64,000 nt of DNA from Alphaproteobacteria bacterium (GCA_900768845.1 CAAGEK010000008.1:37253-101252), one strand, 5' to 3'. Positions 34,586-44,197 are shown, numbered from the stretch's first letter. Notes: generated by a model not told the origin, from the letters alone. Program-made: numbers and translations.

Positions 34586-35641
34586 TTATCCCAAAGCGGA
34601 AGCGACGTCCCGATAAATATCGTCGTCGGGGGCTTCGACTCTGGATACGGCTTCGTTCAGCGGGCGGATTTCGGAAGGCCCGCCGTTTTCAAAACGGCAG
34701 ACGGCGACATTCAGTCCGTCCCATACTTCAAACATATCTTCGGCATTGATAATCGTCCCTTGTTTGACGACGACCATCGGGCGGACGTCCAAACCTCTGG
34801 CGTCGCCCGTCAGTTTGGGCATCAAAGCGTCGCGGGCGTTCAAAATGTTGCGGACAGGCGAAATCCGGTGGTTGCTTTCGGAAAACCACAACGGTTCTTC
34901 GTCATTGAACCGTTCTTCGTCCGCCAACCAGTCGCCGGCTTCCGCATCAACCAGACACAACAGGATGTGATCCTGCGCCACGCCGACAAAACTGACGGGT
35001 TTGCCCGATATTCTGGCGTCCGAAATAAGACGGTATCCCGCCTTGGATATGATTTCCGACACACTGCCGCCCGAAACGGAAGGCGCGGTCGCCGGTTTCG
35101 ATTCTCCGGCCGTTTGTTTCGCGGGGGGCTCGTTCCTGTCGGCCGGATGCGACGTTTTACGGGCGGAATGAGCCTCTTTCGCGGACTCTTTCTCTTCTTC
35201 CTCCGGTTTTTCAACAGGTTTGATTTTTCCGGAGCTTGCGCGCACGGCGGGCGGACGGGTCTGTTTATATGATTTTTTCTTTGTAACTTTCGGTTTCGCC
35301 GTCTTTTTAGGCTGAACCTTCATCATCTTTTTCATCAATTTGACGGGGAACAGGCAAAGGGCTTTGCACCACGAAAGCCATGATATGGAACAAACAATGG
35401 TCAACCCGATCAACCACATGGGGATGAAACCGAACAGCGCGATAACAAACGCCCATTCCTTGAAAGTCCGGATCACCCAACCTTCCTGCCACTGTTCATA
35501 AATGAAAGACCAGTGGTGGGCGGCGAAAAAGTCAAATCCCCACAACCCGATCGTCAAGCGGCGGAACCAAAACAAATATCCCAGCGTCCATATGCTGAAT
35601 ATCAACAAAAAGCGCGACAAGGCGAAGAAAAATCTTTTCAC
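34586..35641 (-). CDS. Membrane protein of the coupling unit, paralogue A
   Basis: 351 residues from GTG 35641, which has AAGGAGA directly upstream; the frame runs open to 35674. Two N-terminal membrane segments enclose HHWSFIYEQWQEGWVIRT; a basic then Pro/Ala/Glu-rich linker (about residues 110-195) leads to a folded C-terminal domain. That domain (WFSESNHRISPVRNI..., then MVVVKQGTI) resembles the domain of the upstream gene product. Family not recognised; a weak likeness to NERD-type domains is noted but not claimed. Probably a structural partner of the coupling ATPase. Confidence 0.55.
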   Translation of the reverse strand: MKRFFFALSRFLLIFSIWTLGYLFWFRRLTIGLWGFDFFAAHHWSFIYEQWQEGWVIRTFKEWAFVIALFGFIPMWLIGLTIVCSISWLSWCKALCLFPVKLMKKMMKVQPKKTAKPKVTKKKSYKQTRPPAVRASSGKIKPVEKPEEEEKESAKEAHSARKTSHPADRNEPPAKQTAGESKPATAPSVSGGSVSEIISKAGYRLISDARISGKPVSFVGVAQDHILLCLVDAEAGDWLADEERFNDEEPLWFSESNHRISPVRNILNARDALMPKLTGDARGLDVRPMVVVKQGTIINAEDMFEVWDGLNVAVCRFENGGPSEIRPLNEAVSRVEAPDDDIYRDVASALG

Positions 35642-35731
35642 GCGGGTTCTCCTTTGCCGGCAGAATTGTCGCACTCCGCCCCGAATGTTCCGGAGCGGCG
35701 GAAAAATGCCATCATGTTATCAATTGCCCGT

Positions 35732-36877
35732 TTACGCAAACACACCGGCCGGCTCCATCAAAGTTAAAATGACGTCGGCAACCGCGTCGTTCAATTCCTG
35801 TGTCGACGGCGTTTGCGATTTTATATAGGAGATTAACGCCGAAACGTCGGGCAGATCCACCGTCTTGCACGATCCCGTGCGTAAGACGGACACATCCCAT
35901 TCCTCTAATTTTTCAAGTAAATCGTTCGGGTTCAAAATGCCGCCGTAATCCATCACCAGACACGCGTTGACGGCAAGACCGGCATACTGCGGGAAATCTT
36001 TTGCCAGCGTATCCCGTAATTTGTTTCTGGCTTCGGTTATCGAACGCAACGGAGAAGCCAGAGCATCCCTGCCCTCTCTCCACACCGGAGGGGCTTCGTT
36101 TTCGCTGACGAACCAGTTTTCGCCGATTTGCGGCCCTTGAGCCATAATGAAAACGCCTTCCTCGGTCACGGCGATTAAGTTTGTTTCATACCGGCCGATT
36201 TTCATTTCCCGGAAAATGAAAATATTGTTCTTTTCCAAAGCTTCGATTAAATCGTCCCACATATGAATGGCTTGCAACCTGCGTTCGGGCGAAGGTTCGG
36301 CGGGCGTCGCGGCGGAAGCGGCCGACTGGTCGACCGTTTGCGGAGCGTCGTTGAAAGAAGCGTCGCCGAAGGTTCCCGTTGTTGCGGCGGCGGGCTGGGC
36401 ATGGACGGCTTTTCCGCGCAACCGGTCGATTTTGGACATTTCTTCGGGGGCAATTTTGGGTTTTGCCGCGCCGTCTTTCCTTTTGGGCTTTTTGGCGGCC
36501 AGCGCGGCTTGAATGTCTGCGGGGCCTTTCGCGGCTTCAATGGATTTTTTCAATAACTTTTCGGCTTTGCGCTTTTTCAAAACATCCGCGGGAAACGTAA
36601 AGATTTTTTTCAGCGGCAGAACATAAGCGGCGACCCATAAACAAATCCAAACGGGAATGACGGCGACGAAACCGCCGAAAAACATCATTTCCTTTGCGGT
36701 GTTCATGACCCATCCGGCTTTCCATTTGTTTGCGGCGAATTCCCAGTGCTTCGGCTTGAGCAGGTCGAATTTCCATCCGGTCAGGAAATAGATCCGGAAC
36801 AACAGGAAACACACAACCGCGCTGATGAGGGCGGAGAATATCAAAGCCGAAAAGCTAAATTTCTTTTTCACGAACAA
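35732..36877 (-). CDS. Membrane protein of the coupling unit, paralogue B
   Basis: 381 residues, first gene of the six-gene unit. The frame starts at TTG 36877; GTG 36871 is an equal candidate. It is a paralogue of the next gene: two membrane segments around KHWEFAANKWKAGWVMNT, a Lys- then Ala/Pro-rich linker (about 115-205), and a C-terminal domain with WFVSENEAPPVWREGRDAL and ACLVMDYGGILN. The repeated pair suggests a hetero-oligomer in the inner membrane. Function unknown. A TATAAT on the minus strand (36923-36928) may be the -10 box of the operon, but no good -35 is seen. Confidence 0.55.
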   Translation of the reverse strand: MFVKKKFSFSALIFSALISAVVCFLLFRIYFLTGWKFDLLKPKHWEFAANKWKAGWVMNTAKEMMFFGGFVAVIPVWICLWVAAYVLPLKKIFTFPADVLKKRKAEKLLKKSIEAAKGPADIQAALAAKKPKRKDGAAKPKIAPEEMSKIDRLRGKAVHAQPAAATTGTFGDASFNDAPQTVDQSAASAATPAEPSPERRLQAIHMWDDLIEALEKNNIFIFREMKIGRYETNLIAVTEEGVFIMAQGPQIGENWFVSENEAPPVWREGRDALASPLRSITEARNKLRDTLAKDFPQYAGLAVNACLVMDYGGILNPNDLLEKLEEWDVSVLRTGSCKTVDLPDVSALISYIKSQTPSTQELNDAVADVILTLMEPAGVFA

Positions 36878-37099
36878 AATTCCCGATCACGGTTACATAC
36901 ACGTTTTGTAGGATATACCAAAATTATATGCGATGCCAAAAAAAATAAGTCTTCAATCCGAAAAAACGGAAAATTCCGATAATTTTTCAAGAAATTGAAT
37001 ATATACGGTCTGTTTTCGTGCAAATGCCGGAACCGCTTGAAATTCGACGAAGAAAAGAACGCCGCCCGTTTCTTCCGGACATCCGGTAAAAGGAAGGGA

Positions 37100-38095
37100 T
37101 TAAATGTTTTCGGTTTTGAACGGGCGCGAAAGCAGGGAACAGATAATATCATCGACGGGAACGTGTTCGTTCATGATTTTCATCAACCCTTCGCAAATGG
37201 GCATTTCCACGTTGACCGATCGGGCGCGTTCGACAACGGCCGCCGCCGTGTACACCCCTTCGGCGACCGAACGGCGGTTCGACAGGACGGATTCCAAGCT
37301 TTTCCCTTCGCCCAATGCGACTCCGACGGTGAAGTTGCGCGATTGCGTGCTGTTCGCCGTCAGCATCAGATCGCCCAGTCCGGACAATCCCATCAACGTT
37401 TCCGCCTTGCCGCCCGAAGCGACGGCAAGCCGCGCCATTTCCGCCAGTCCCCGCGTAATCAAAGCCGCCCGTGCGTTGTCGCCCAGCTTTTTGCCTTCGA
37501 CAATTCCCGCGGCAATGGCCATGACGTTCTTGACCGCGCCGCCGATTTCCACGCTGATGACGTCCGGAGAGTAATACGGGCGGAAGGACAGGGTGCCCAG
37601 CATTTTCACCAGCCGTTTGCCCAGTGTTTCATCCGCACAGGCCAAAGTGACCGCCGTCGGTTTTTCTCTGGCGGCTTCCGCGGCGAACGTCGGGCCGGAT
37701 AAAATCGCCAATGGGGCTTGAGGCAGTTCTTCGGCCATGATTTCGCTCATCAGGGCTCCTGTTTTTTGCTCTATGCCTTTGGCGCACACGACGGCTGGCA
37801 GACCGTGTTTCCAGTACGGGGAGAAACTTTTGCACGAAGAGCGCAGGAATTGCGCCGGAACGACCAACAAAACCGCATCCGATCCCGTGATCGCCTCTTC
37901 ACAGCTGCCGGTTACGGAAATGTCGCCGGTTAAAGGGACGTCCGGCAGGAAAGGCGTGTTTTCCCCGTTCGTTTTGACGGCTTCAAGGACTTCGGGCTCT
38001 CTGGCCTGCAGAATGACCCGCTTTCCCGCCCGCGCCGCGACCAAAGCCAAAGCCGTACCCCATGCGCCTGCGCCCAAAATTCCGATCGTTTGCAT
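37100..38095 (-). CDS. gpsA: Glycerol-3-phosphate dehydrogenase [NAD(P)+]
   Basis: 331 residues from ATG 38095, 25 bases after tsaD; the longer frame to 38167 would overlap tsaD. The N-terminal GILGAGAWGTALA binds NAD(P), KNVMAIAAGIVEG holds the catalytic Lys, and GLSGLGDLMLTANS is a family signature. It makes sn-glycerol-3-phosphate from DHAP for phospholipid synthesis in the cytoplasm. The tsaD-gpsA order is common in Alphaproteobacteria. Confidence 0.95.
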   Translation of the reverse strand: MQTIGILGAGAWGTALALVAARAGKRVILQAREPEVLEAVKTNGENTPFLPDVPLTGDISVTGSCEEAITGSDAVLLVVPAQFLRSSCKSFSPYWKHGLPAVVCAKGIEQKTGALMSEIMAEELPQAPLAILSGPTFAAEAAREKPTAVTLACADETLGKRLVKMLGTLSFRPYYSPDVISVEIGGAVKNVMAIAAGIVEGKKLGDNARAALITRGLAEMARLAVASGGKAETLMGLSGLGDLMLTANSTQSRNFTVGVALGEGKSLESVLSNRRSVAEGVYTAAAVVERARSVNVEMPICEGLMKIMNEHVPVDDIICSLLSRPFKTENI

Positions 38096-38120
38096 ATCCG
38101 AAGTCCCTAAAAAAACAAAA

Positions 38121-39170
38121 TCAGCGTTTCGACGACGGATCCAAAGGCCATCTGGGGCGCGGAGCAAAATCCAAAGGATCGGACGAATTGATTAAAAAAC
38201 GCTCCATTCCCGCCCAAGCGACCATCGCGCCGTTGTCGGTACATAAGTTTAGCGGAGGCGCGGCGAAAATCATATTCTTTTTTTTCGCCAGCCCTTCCAA
38301 AGCCGTGCGAAGGGCGGTATTCGCCGCCACGCCGCCGGCGACGACCAGATACCGGCCTTCGGGGTGCATTTCCTTGAACGCCTTTATGCCGTTTTTCAAT
38401 CGGGAACGCACGGAATCCAAAACGGCCGACTGGAAACAGGCGGCGACGTCGGCTTTGTCGCCTTCGCTCAGGACGGCGGTTTCGATGCGTCCGTCGGGGG
38501 AAAAGCTCTCGACGATGCGTCTGACGGCGGTTTTCAGCCCCGAAAAGGACAAATCGCACCCTTTCTTGCCGACCATCGGGCGGGGCAGGGGGAAGCGTTT
38601 CGCATCGCCTTTCAGGGCGTATTGTTCGACGGCGGGGCCTCCGGGGTATCCCAATCCCAACATTTTCGCCGTTTTATCAAAGGCTTCTCCGGCGGCGTCG
38701 TCGATCGTCGCCCCCAGTTTTTTGTATTTTCCTACGCCTTCCACGGCCAATATCTGACAATGTCCGCCGGAAGTCAGCAATAACAGGAAGGGAAAGGGGA
38801 TCTCCGCCCCCAAACGCACCGTCAAAGCGTGCGCTTCCAAATGGTTGACGGCGATAAAGGGCAGATTGTGTACGGCGGCGATCGCTTTCGCGGTCATAAC
38901 GCCGACGATGACGCCTCCGATCAATCCGGGGCCGGCCGATGCGGCGACGGCGGAAAGGTCTTGAAAGGCAACGCCCGCTTTTTCAAGCGTTTGTCCGACG
39001 ATGCCGTCCACGCGTTCCAAATGGGCGCGGGCGGCGATTTCGGGGACGACGCCTCCGAACGCCTTGTGTTCCTGTTGCGAAAAAACAACGGAAGACAGCA
39101 ATTCCTTTTTATCCGACACGACGGCCGCCGCCGTTTCGTCACAGCTGGATTCAATCCCTAAAACAAGCAT
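38121..39170 (-). CDS. tsaD: tRNA t6A modification protein TsaD
   Basis: 349 residues. It opens with VLGIESSCDETAAAVV, has the metal-binding HLEAH, the SGGHCQ loop and the late GGVAANTALR. TsaD transfers the threonylcarbamoyl group to A37 of ANN-decoding tRNAs together with TsaB and TsaE. TsaB is encoded at 52.4 kb in this window. Divergent from mic60; a TATAAT-like box (39189-39194, minus strand) lies in the shared upstream region. Confidence 0.96.
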   Translation of the reverse strand: MLVLGIESSCDETAAAVVSDKKELLSSVVFSQQEHKAFGGVVPEIAARAHLERVDGIVGQTLEKAGVAFQDLSAVAASAGPGLIGGVIVGVMTAKAIAAVHNLPFIAVNHLEAHALTVRLGAEIPFPFLLLLTSGGHCQILAVEGVGKYKKLGATIDDAAGEAFDKTAKMLGLGYPGGPAVEQYALKGDAKRFPLPRPMVGKKGCDLSFSGLKTAVRRIVESFSPDGRIETAVLSEGDKADVAACFQSAVLDSVRSRLKNGIKAFKEMHPEGRYLVVAGGVAANTALRTALEGLAKKKNMIFAAPPLNLCTDNGAMVAWAGMERFLINSSDPLDFAPRPRWPLDPSSKR

Positions 39171-39253
39171 TTTCCCTCGCAGATGAAAATTATACTACCT
39201 ATATTCGGAAAAAATGGTAAAATCCAGCAGATTTAGTATTGGAGGGTTTTAAA

Positions 39254-40525
39254 ATGGCAGCCGAAAACAAAGATCCGACGACGCTACAGGCGGACGAAAT
39301 CCCGCAGGAAGCCGGAAACACGGCGGAGCAGACCGGAGGGAAGAACGAGCCTGAATGCAAAAAGAAAAGCGGACGCAAGGGCTTGATTCTTTGCGCCGTT
39401 GCCGCCGTCGTCGTTGCGGGGGCTGTCGCCGTTCCCGAATCAAGGGATTTTTTAATTTCCAAATACGACGGATTGACGGCGTCCGACGGAGGCTTGACCG
39501 CCGAGGAAGCGACGGTTTCCGAAGCTTCCGAAACCGAAGGCGCGGGTGTGGCGGATTCTTTTGAAGACGAGGTGCAAAGCCGGTTGGAACAGCTGGAAAA
39601 CGCCCGCGAGTTTGAAAATGCTGAAACGGTGCTGGCTTCCGTCGAACCGGAAACGCTTTCTTCCGATGCGCAGGAAATTGCGGAACTGCGGAAAAATTAC
39701 GAACAGGCTCTTTTGAACATCGCCGCTTTGAACGACCGTCTGTCGGCTTTGTTAAACGAACAGAACCGCCGGTTTGACGAATTGCAAAAAGCGATGCCTC
39801 AAAAAGGGTTGCTGGAGGAAAGGCTTTTGAGCCTGTCTTCCAAAGAGGACGGTCTGGCGAAACAGGTTGCCGACAACAACCGGCGGACGGAGCTTTTGGA
39901 ACAATCCAAAGCGGACGCTTCGTCGGTTTTGCGATTGATGGCGCGCATGGATCAGGCGGAGTTGAAAATACGGGAAAGCGCGATTGACAAAGAACGTTCC
40001 GCCGCGATTTTACTGGCGTTGTACCAGCTGCGCGAAGCGGCGTTTTCGGGACAGCCCTTCCAAACGGAATACCAGACGGTCGCCGCTTTGTCTTCAACGC
40101 GCCCCGCTTTGCTGGAAAAGGTGCGCCGTTTGGCTTTCGCCGCCGACACCGGAGTTTGGACGTTGCCGGCTTTGCGGGATTCTTACGAAGGTTTCGCCGA
40201 CAAAGCGGCTCTCAGCTTGAGGAAAAGCCATGAAAACAAGTGGTGGCACAAGGCGGCGGACGCTTTGCGCAATCTGGTCGTCATCCGCCGCATCGACGTC
40301 GCCGACGATGATGTTTCCGCCGACGCCGTTTTAGCCAGAGCCGGTCGCGCCGTTCAAAACGGCGATTTGCAGACGGCCGTCATCATCCTGAAAAAGCTTG
40401 AAGGTTCTCCCGCTTCGATTATGAACGAATGGACGACCGCCGCGGAACGCTACGTTTTGGTGCGTCAGGGGATCACCGAATCCGTTTCCGCCGCGTTGGG
40501 CGTTTTGTACGCCAAAGGAGAATAA
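39254..40525 (+). CDS. Mitofilin/Mic60-like inner membrane protein
   Basis: About 423 residues from ATG 39254, which follows GGAGGG. One membrane segment (about residues 40-58) comes after an acidic cytoplasmic tail, then a long coiled coil (about 95-240) and a C-terminal mitofilin-like domain with LREAAFSGQPFQTEYQTV. Alphaproteobacterial Mic60 homologues shape intracytoplasmic or inner membranes and lie next to hemY, often after hemC-hemD. Here hemC and hemD are absent from the neighbourhood, while hemY follows by 3 bases. Confidence 0.8.
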   Translation: MAAENKDPTTLQADEIPQEAGNTAEQTGGKNEPECKKKSGRKGLILCAVAAVVVAGAVAVPESRDFLISKYDGLTASDGGLTAEEATVSEASETEGAGVADSFEDEVQSRLEQLENAREFENAETVLASVEPETLSSDAQEIAELRKNYEQALLNIAALNDRLSALLNEQNRRFDELQKAMPQKGLLEERLLSLSSKEDGLAKQVADNNRRTELLEQSKADASSVLRLMARMDQAELKIRESAIDKERSAAILLALYQLREAAFSGQPFQTEYQTVAALSSTRPALLEKVRRLAFAADTGVWTLPALRDSYEGFADKAALSLRKSHENKWWHKAADALRNLVVIRRIDVADDDVSADAVLARAGRAVQNGDLQTAVIILKKLEGSPASIMNEWTTAAERYVLVRQGITESVSAALGVLYAKGE

Positions 40526-40528
40526 GCG

Positions 40529-41830
40529 ATGATCAGAATTATTTGGAACGCTTTTCTGTTGGGCGTGATCACCCTGTGTGCGGCGTGGTTGAGCAACCAC
40601 GCGGGATACGTTGAAATGGAGTGGATCGGGTATCGCATTCAAACTTCCGTCGCCGTATTGATCGGGGCGGGCGTGTTGTTGTATTTCATTTTCCATTACT
40701 GTCTGGTCACGCCCGTTTCGATCGTCGCTTCCGCCGTTTCCGCCCGTTTCGCCAGCGACGCCCGTGCGGAAAGGATTGCAAAGGGCAAAGTGGCTCGGGC
40801 GATGGATCGTTACGTCCTGTTGGCTGCAGGGATGACGGCGTTGGAATCCGGCGACGTCGCCGCGGCTGAAAAAATGCAAAAGCAGATTCATAAAAAGTTT
40901 GAAGACGACCGTTATAAAACGGCTCTTTTCGATGCGCGCTTGGCCGAAGAACAGGGCAAATTGCCCGAAGCGTTGGATTTGTATGTAAAGCTTTCGCAAA
41001 ATCCCGAAACGCGATTGTTCGGGATGAGAGGGGTCGTCCGTTTGAATCGTCTGACGGGCGATATGGCGCAGGCTTTGGAAGCTTGCGCGGCTTTGCTGGA
41101 TGAAAAAAATCCGCCGGTTTGGGTGATTTCCGAAGCGTTCGAGTTGCAAGCGCATGAAAAACGATGGGATGCGGCTTTGGCAACATTGGAAAAAGGGCGC
41201 AAGCGGGGAGTGTTCGACAAGCCGACCGCCCGCCGCTTGAAAGCCTGCATCCTTTTGGAACAGTCGGAATGCGCCGGCGATCCCGAAGCCAGAGAACGCC
41301 TGATTCGCGAGGCGGCGGATACGGATTCTTCGTTGATACAGGCGGTTTTGTCGGCGGCGGAATGCGATATCGGCAGGGGCAACCTTCGCAAAGCGCGTTC
41401 CGTCCTGAAGGATTTGTGGAAAAGGTCGCCTTGCTTTGCCGTTTACGAAATGTATCAGGCCTCTTTCCCCGACGCGACGCCTTTGGATGCCGTCCGGAAC
41501 GTCGAAGAGCTGATTTCCGTCGCGCCGGACGCGGCGTTGAACGGTTTGGTCTTGGCGGACGCTTCTTTCAAGGCGCATTTGTGGGGACAGGCGAAAACGG
41601 AAATTGAAAAGTACCTGCAATCCTTCCCCGATTCAAAACGGGGTTTGGTTTTGGCGGGGGACATAGCCGAGGCTTGCCGCGATGAAAAGGCGGCGGCGGA
41701 ATACAAGGAACGGGCGGCGGTTCAGTCCGACGTTTCGTACCGTTGTTCCGTTTGCGGCACGGATTTTTCCCGATGGCACACGGTTTGTCCCGTTTGTCAC
41801 ACTTTGGGTTCCTCGTCCTTTCCCGTATGA
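40529..41830 (+). CDS. hemY: HemY-type membrane TPR protein with C-terminal zinc ribbon
   Basis: 433 residues. Two N-terminal membrane segments (about 5-22 and 36-58), the HemY_N region with RIAKGKVARAMDRYVLLAAGMTALESGD, then TPR-like helical repeats. The C-terminus carries CSVCGTDFSRWHTVCPVC, a CxxC-CxxC zinc ribbon. HemY proteins of this type (not protoporphyrinogen oxidase) sit beside haem genes and their exact role is unsettled. Forms a two-gene unit with the Mic60-like gene. Confidence 0.88.
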   Translation: MIRIIWNAFLLGVITLCAAWLSNHAGYVEMEWIGYRIQTSVAVLIGAGVLLYFIFHYCLVTPVSIVASAVSARFASDARAERIAKGKVARAMDRYVLLAAGMTALESGDVAAAEKMQKQIHKKFEDDRYKTALFDARLAEEQGKLPEALDLYVKLSQNPETRLFGMRGVVRLNRLTGDMAQALEACAALLDEKNPPVWVISEAFELQAHEKRWDAALATLEKGRKRGVFDKPTARRLKACILLEQSECAGDPEARERLIREAADTDSSLIQAVLSAAECDIGRGNLRKARSVLKDLWKRSPCFAVYEMYQASFPDATPLDAVRNVEELISVAPDAALNGLVLADASFKAHLWGQAKTEIEKYLQSFPDSKRGLVLAGDIAEACRDEKAAAEYKERAAVQSDVSYRCSVCGTDFSRWHTVCPVCHTLGSSSFPV

Positions 41831-41871
41831 GGGACGGGGAACGTCGCCGGTCTGTATAAAAGGCGGAAATC

Positions 41872-42528
41872 ATGCGATTTGTTCTTATCGACCGTGCCCG
41901 TTGGGAGCGGCGGGAAGTTTTCGAACATTATTTTAATAATGTGAGTTGTTCTTTCGCTCTTACGGCACAGGTTGATGTAACGCGGCTCAAAACGGAAACA
42001 AAAAAGAGAGGTATAAAGTTTTATCCGGCTCAGATTTTCGCTTTGGCGTCTGTGGTAAATCAGTTGCAGGAATTTCGTTTTTCTTTGAATGAACGGGGGG
42101 AACTCGGATATTGGGAAAGGCTTTTCCCCGTTTATACGGTATTCCATCCTGAAACGGAAAGGTTTTCCGTTTTATGGACTCCGTGTTATGACAATTTTAG
42201 GGAATTCAAAGAATGCTTTGACGCGGACGCGGCAATGTATACGAAAACCGATAAAGGAATGTTTCCCAAACCGGATATGCCTGATAACGTTTTTAACGTT
42301 TCGGCATTACCTTGGATAAATTTTTCGGCTTTTAACCTGATGCTACCGGATGCCAAACGCTACTTGTTGCCGATTTTTACGTCGGGAAAGTTTGAGGAAA
42401 AAGGCGCGCAAACCGTTATGCCTTTGTCCGTTCAGGTTCATCATGCCGTATGCGACGGTTTTCATGTCGCAAAATTTATTCAAAAATTTCAAGATAAAAT
42501 TAACAGTTGTTCCGATTGGTTGGAATAG
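41872..42528 (+). CDS. cat: Type A chloramphenicol O-acetyltransferase
   Basis: 218 residues, matching the family length of about 215-220. The active-site segment QVHHAVCDGFHVAKF has the catalytic His of HHxxxDG. The N-terminal NVSCSFALTAQVDVT and PWINFSAFNL are also typical. It would acetylate chloramphenicol using acetyl-CoA, or a similar natural hydroxyl compound. No mobile element or resistance cassette is visible beside it, and it lies between core genes hemY and truA, overlapping the end of truA by 29 bases tail to tail. It may therefore be an old chromosomal gene. Confidence 0.88.
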   Translation: MRFVLIDRARWERREVFEHYFNNVSCSFALTAQVDVTRLKTETKKRGIKFYPAQIFALASVVNQLQEFRFSLNERGELGYWERLFPVYTVFHPETERFSVLWTPCYDNFREFKECFDADAAMYTKTDKGMFPKPDMPDNVFNVSALPWINFSAFNLMLPDAKRYLLPIFTSGKFEEKGAQTVMPLSVQVHHAVCDGFHVAKFIQKFQDKINSCSDWLE

Positions 42529-43270
42529 TTTCGGGATATTCGACGCTTTCAAAATACAGCCCGTCGGGAGGGGCGGTGGGGCCTCCCTCTTTTCTGTTCC
42601 GTGCTTCAAGGGCTTTGATGACGCGGGCTTTGTCCCAATGACCTTCGCCGACCAGTTTCAGTGTGCCGACCATGTTCCTGACCTGATGATGCAGGAACGA
42701 TCTCGCCCGCAGATGAAAATCGATGTAATCGCCGTTTCGGGTTACGGAAAATTCTTCCAACGTCCGGACGGGGGATTTGGCTTGGCAGGCGGTGGCGCGA
42801 AACGTCGTAAAATCGTGGCGTCCCAAAAACACGGTCGCCACGTCGCGCATGGCTTCGACATTCAAAGGCGCGCCGACCCACCAAACGCGCCCGTCATCCA
42901 AAGCGGGGCGCGACCGCCGGTTTAAAATGCGATATAAATAAGTGCGTCCGGTCGCGGAAAAACGCGCACTGAAATCATCGGGGACGATTTCTGCCGACAG
43001 GACGGAAATCGGTTGAGGACGCAGATAGGCGTTCAATGCTTGGCACATATGAAACGAAGACATCCGTTTCGAGCAATCGAAATGCGCGACCTGACCCAGA
43101 GCGTGAACGCCGGCGTCGGTTCTTCCCGCTCCCGTTACGGCGGAACGTTCGCCCGAAAACCCGAAAACGGCTTTTTGCAACTCTTCCTGAATACTCGGTT
43201 CACCCTTTTGGATTTGCCATCCGGCATAGGGTGCGCCGTTGTATTCGACAATGATTTTATAACGCGGCAT
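42500..43270 (-). CDS. truA: tRNA pseudouridine synthase A
   Basis: 256 residues. The catalytic Asp is in GAGRTDAGVHALGQVAHF; the start YKIIVEYNGAPYAGWQ and the SFLHHQVRNMVG segment are family signatures. It makes pseudouridine at positions 38-40 of tRNA anticodon stems. Third gene of def-fmt-truA, 12 bases after fmt. Its 3' end overlaps the convergent cat gene. Confidence 0.96.
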   Translation of the reverse strand: MPRYKIIVEYNGAPYAGWQIQKGEPSIQEELQKAVFGFSGERSAVTGAGRTDAGVHALGQVAHFDCSKRMSSFHMCQALNAYLRPQPISVLSAEIVPDDFSARFSATGRTYLYRILNRRSRPALDDGRVWWVGAPLNVEAMRDVATVFLGRHDFTTFRATACQAKSPVRTLEEFSVTRNGDYIDFHLRARSFLHHQVRNMVGTLKLVGEGHWDKARVIKALEARNRKEGGPTAPPDGLYFESVEYPETIPTNRNNC

Positions 43271-43282
43271 ATCGTGCGGGGC

Positions 43283-44197
43283 TCAGGATAAAAGCGTTCC
43301 GGCGGGCAGGGGAAATCCGCGCAGAAAATCCTCGACCGGCAAAGGCTTTTTCCCCTGCCGTTGCAAAGTCAAAAGCTTCAGCCCGCCCGTTTCGCAAGCG
43401 ACAACGCCCCCGTCCAACACCGTTCCCGCAGGATGCTTTCCGTCAATTTCGACGGGACGGGCGTCAATGACGGCGATACGTTCTTCTCCGGACATGAACC
43501 ACGCCCCCGGATAGGGGGAAAGCCCGCGCCGGCGGCAATCGATTTCAAAAGCCGTCATATTCCAATCGATTTTTGCTTCTTCTTTGGCGATTTTCGGCGC
43601 GTAAGTCACGCCTTCTTCGGGCTGTTTTCTGGCAATCAACGTGCCTTCTTCAAGCTTTTTCAATCCCTTGATCAAAACATCGCCGCCCAGCTTTGCCATA
43701 TCTTCGTATAACGTTTTGGCGGTCGTTTCGGGGGTGATGGCGATTTTTTCGACCAAAAGCATATCGCCGGTATCCATTCCGGCATCCATCTGCATCAGCG
43801 TTACGCCCGTTTCCGTGTCGCCGGCCATGATGGCGCGCTGAATGGGCGCGGCTCCTCTCCAGCGGGGAAGAATCGAACCGTGAATGTTCAGACAACCGTA
43901 CTTAAAAGCACTTAAATACGCGGCAGGCAGAATCATTCCGTATGCGGCAACGATTGCAACGTCGGCTTTTAAAGCTTTGAATGCGTCCAGTTCTTCGGGC
44001 GTTTTCAACGTTGAAGGTGTGCGAACGGGAATACCGTGTTCTTCGGCGTACACCTGCACCGGCGACGGGGTCAGTTTGTGACCTCTGCCCGACGGGCGGG
44101 GCGGTTGAGTGTAAACGCAAACGACGTCGTGGGCGGCGTGCAGAGCCTTTAACGCTTCCAAAGCAAAATCGGGCGTGCCCATAAAAACGGTTTTCAT
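43283..44197 (-). CDS. fmt: Methionyl-tRNA formyltransferase
   Basis: 304 residues. VFMGTPDFALEALKAL at the start, NIHGSILPRWRGAAPIQRAI with the formyl-folate binding Asn-His, and the C-terminal OB-like domain. It formylates the initiator Met-tRNA using 10-formyl-THF. ATGA overlap with def upstream. Confidence 0.96.
   Translation of the reverse strand: MKTVFMGTPDFALEALKALHAAHDVVCVYTQPPRPSGRGHKLTPSPVQVYAEEHGIPVRTPSTLKTPEELDAFKALKADVAIVAAYGMILPAAYLSAFKYGCLNIHGSILPRWRGAAPIQRAIMAGDTETGVTLMQMDAGMDTGDMLLVEKIAITPETTAKTLYEDMAKLGGDVLIKGLKKLEEGTLIARKQPEEGVTYAPKIAKEEAKIDWNMTAFEIDCRRRGLSPYPGAWFMSGEERIAVIDARPVEIDGKHPAGTVLDGGVVACETGGLKLLTLQRQGKKPLPVEDFLRGFPLPAGTLLS

Noticed and set aside
40331..41620. 429-codon open frame on the minus strand
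   Set aside because: Antisense shadow of hemY and the mic60 end; rich in Arg, Gln and Phe with no recognisable domain.
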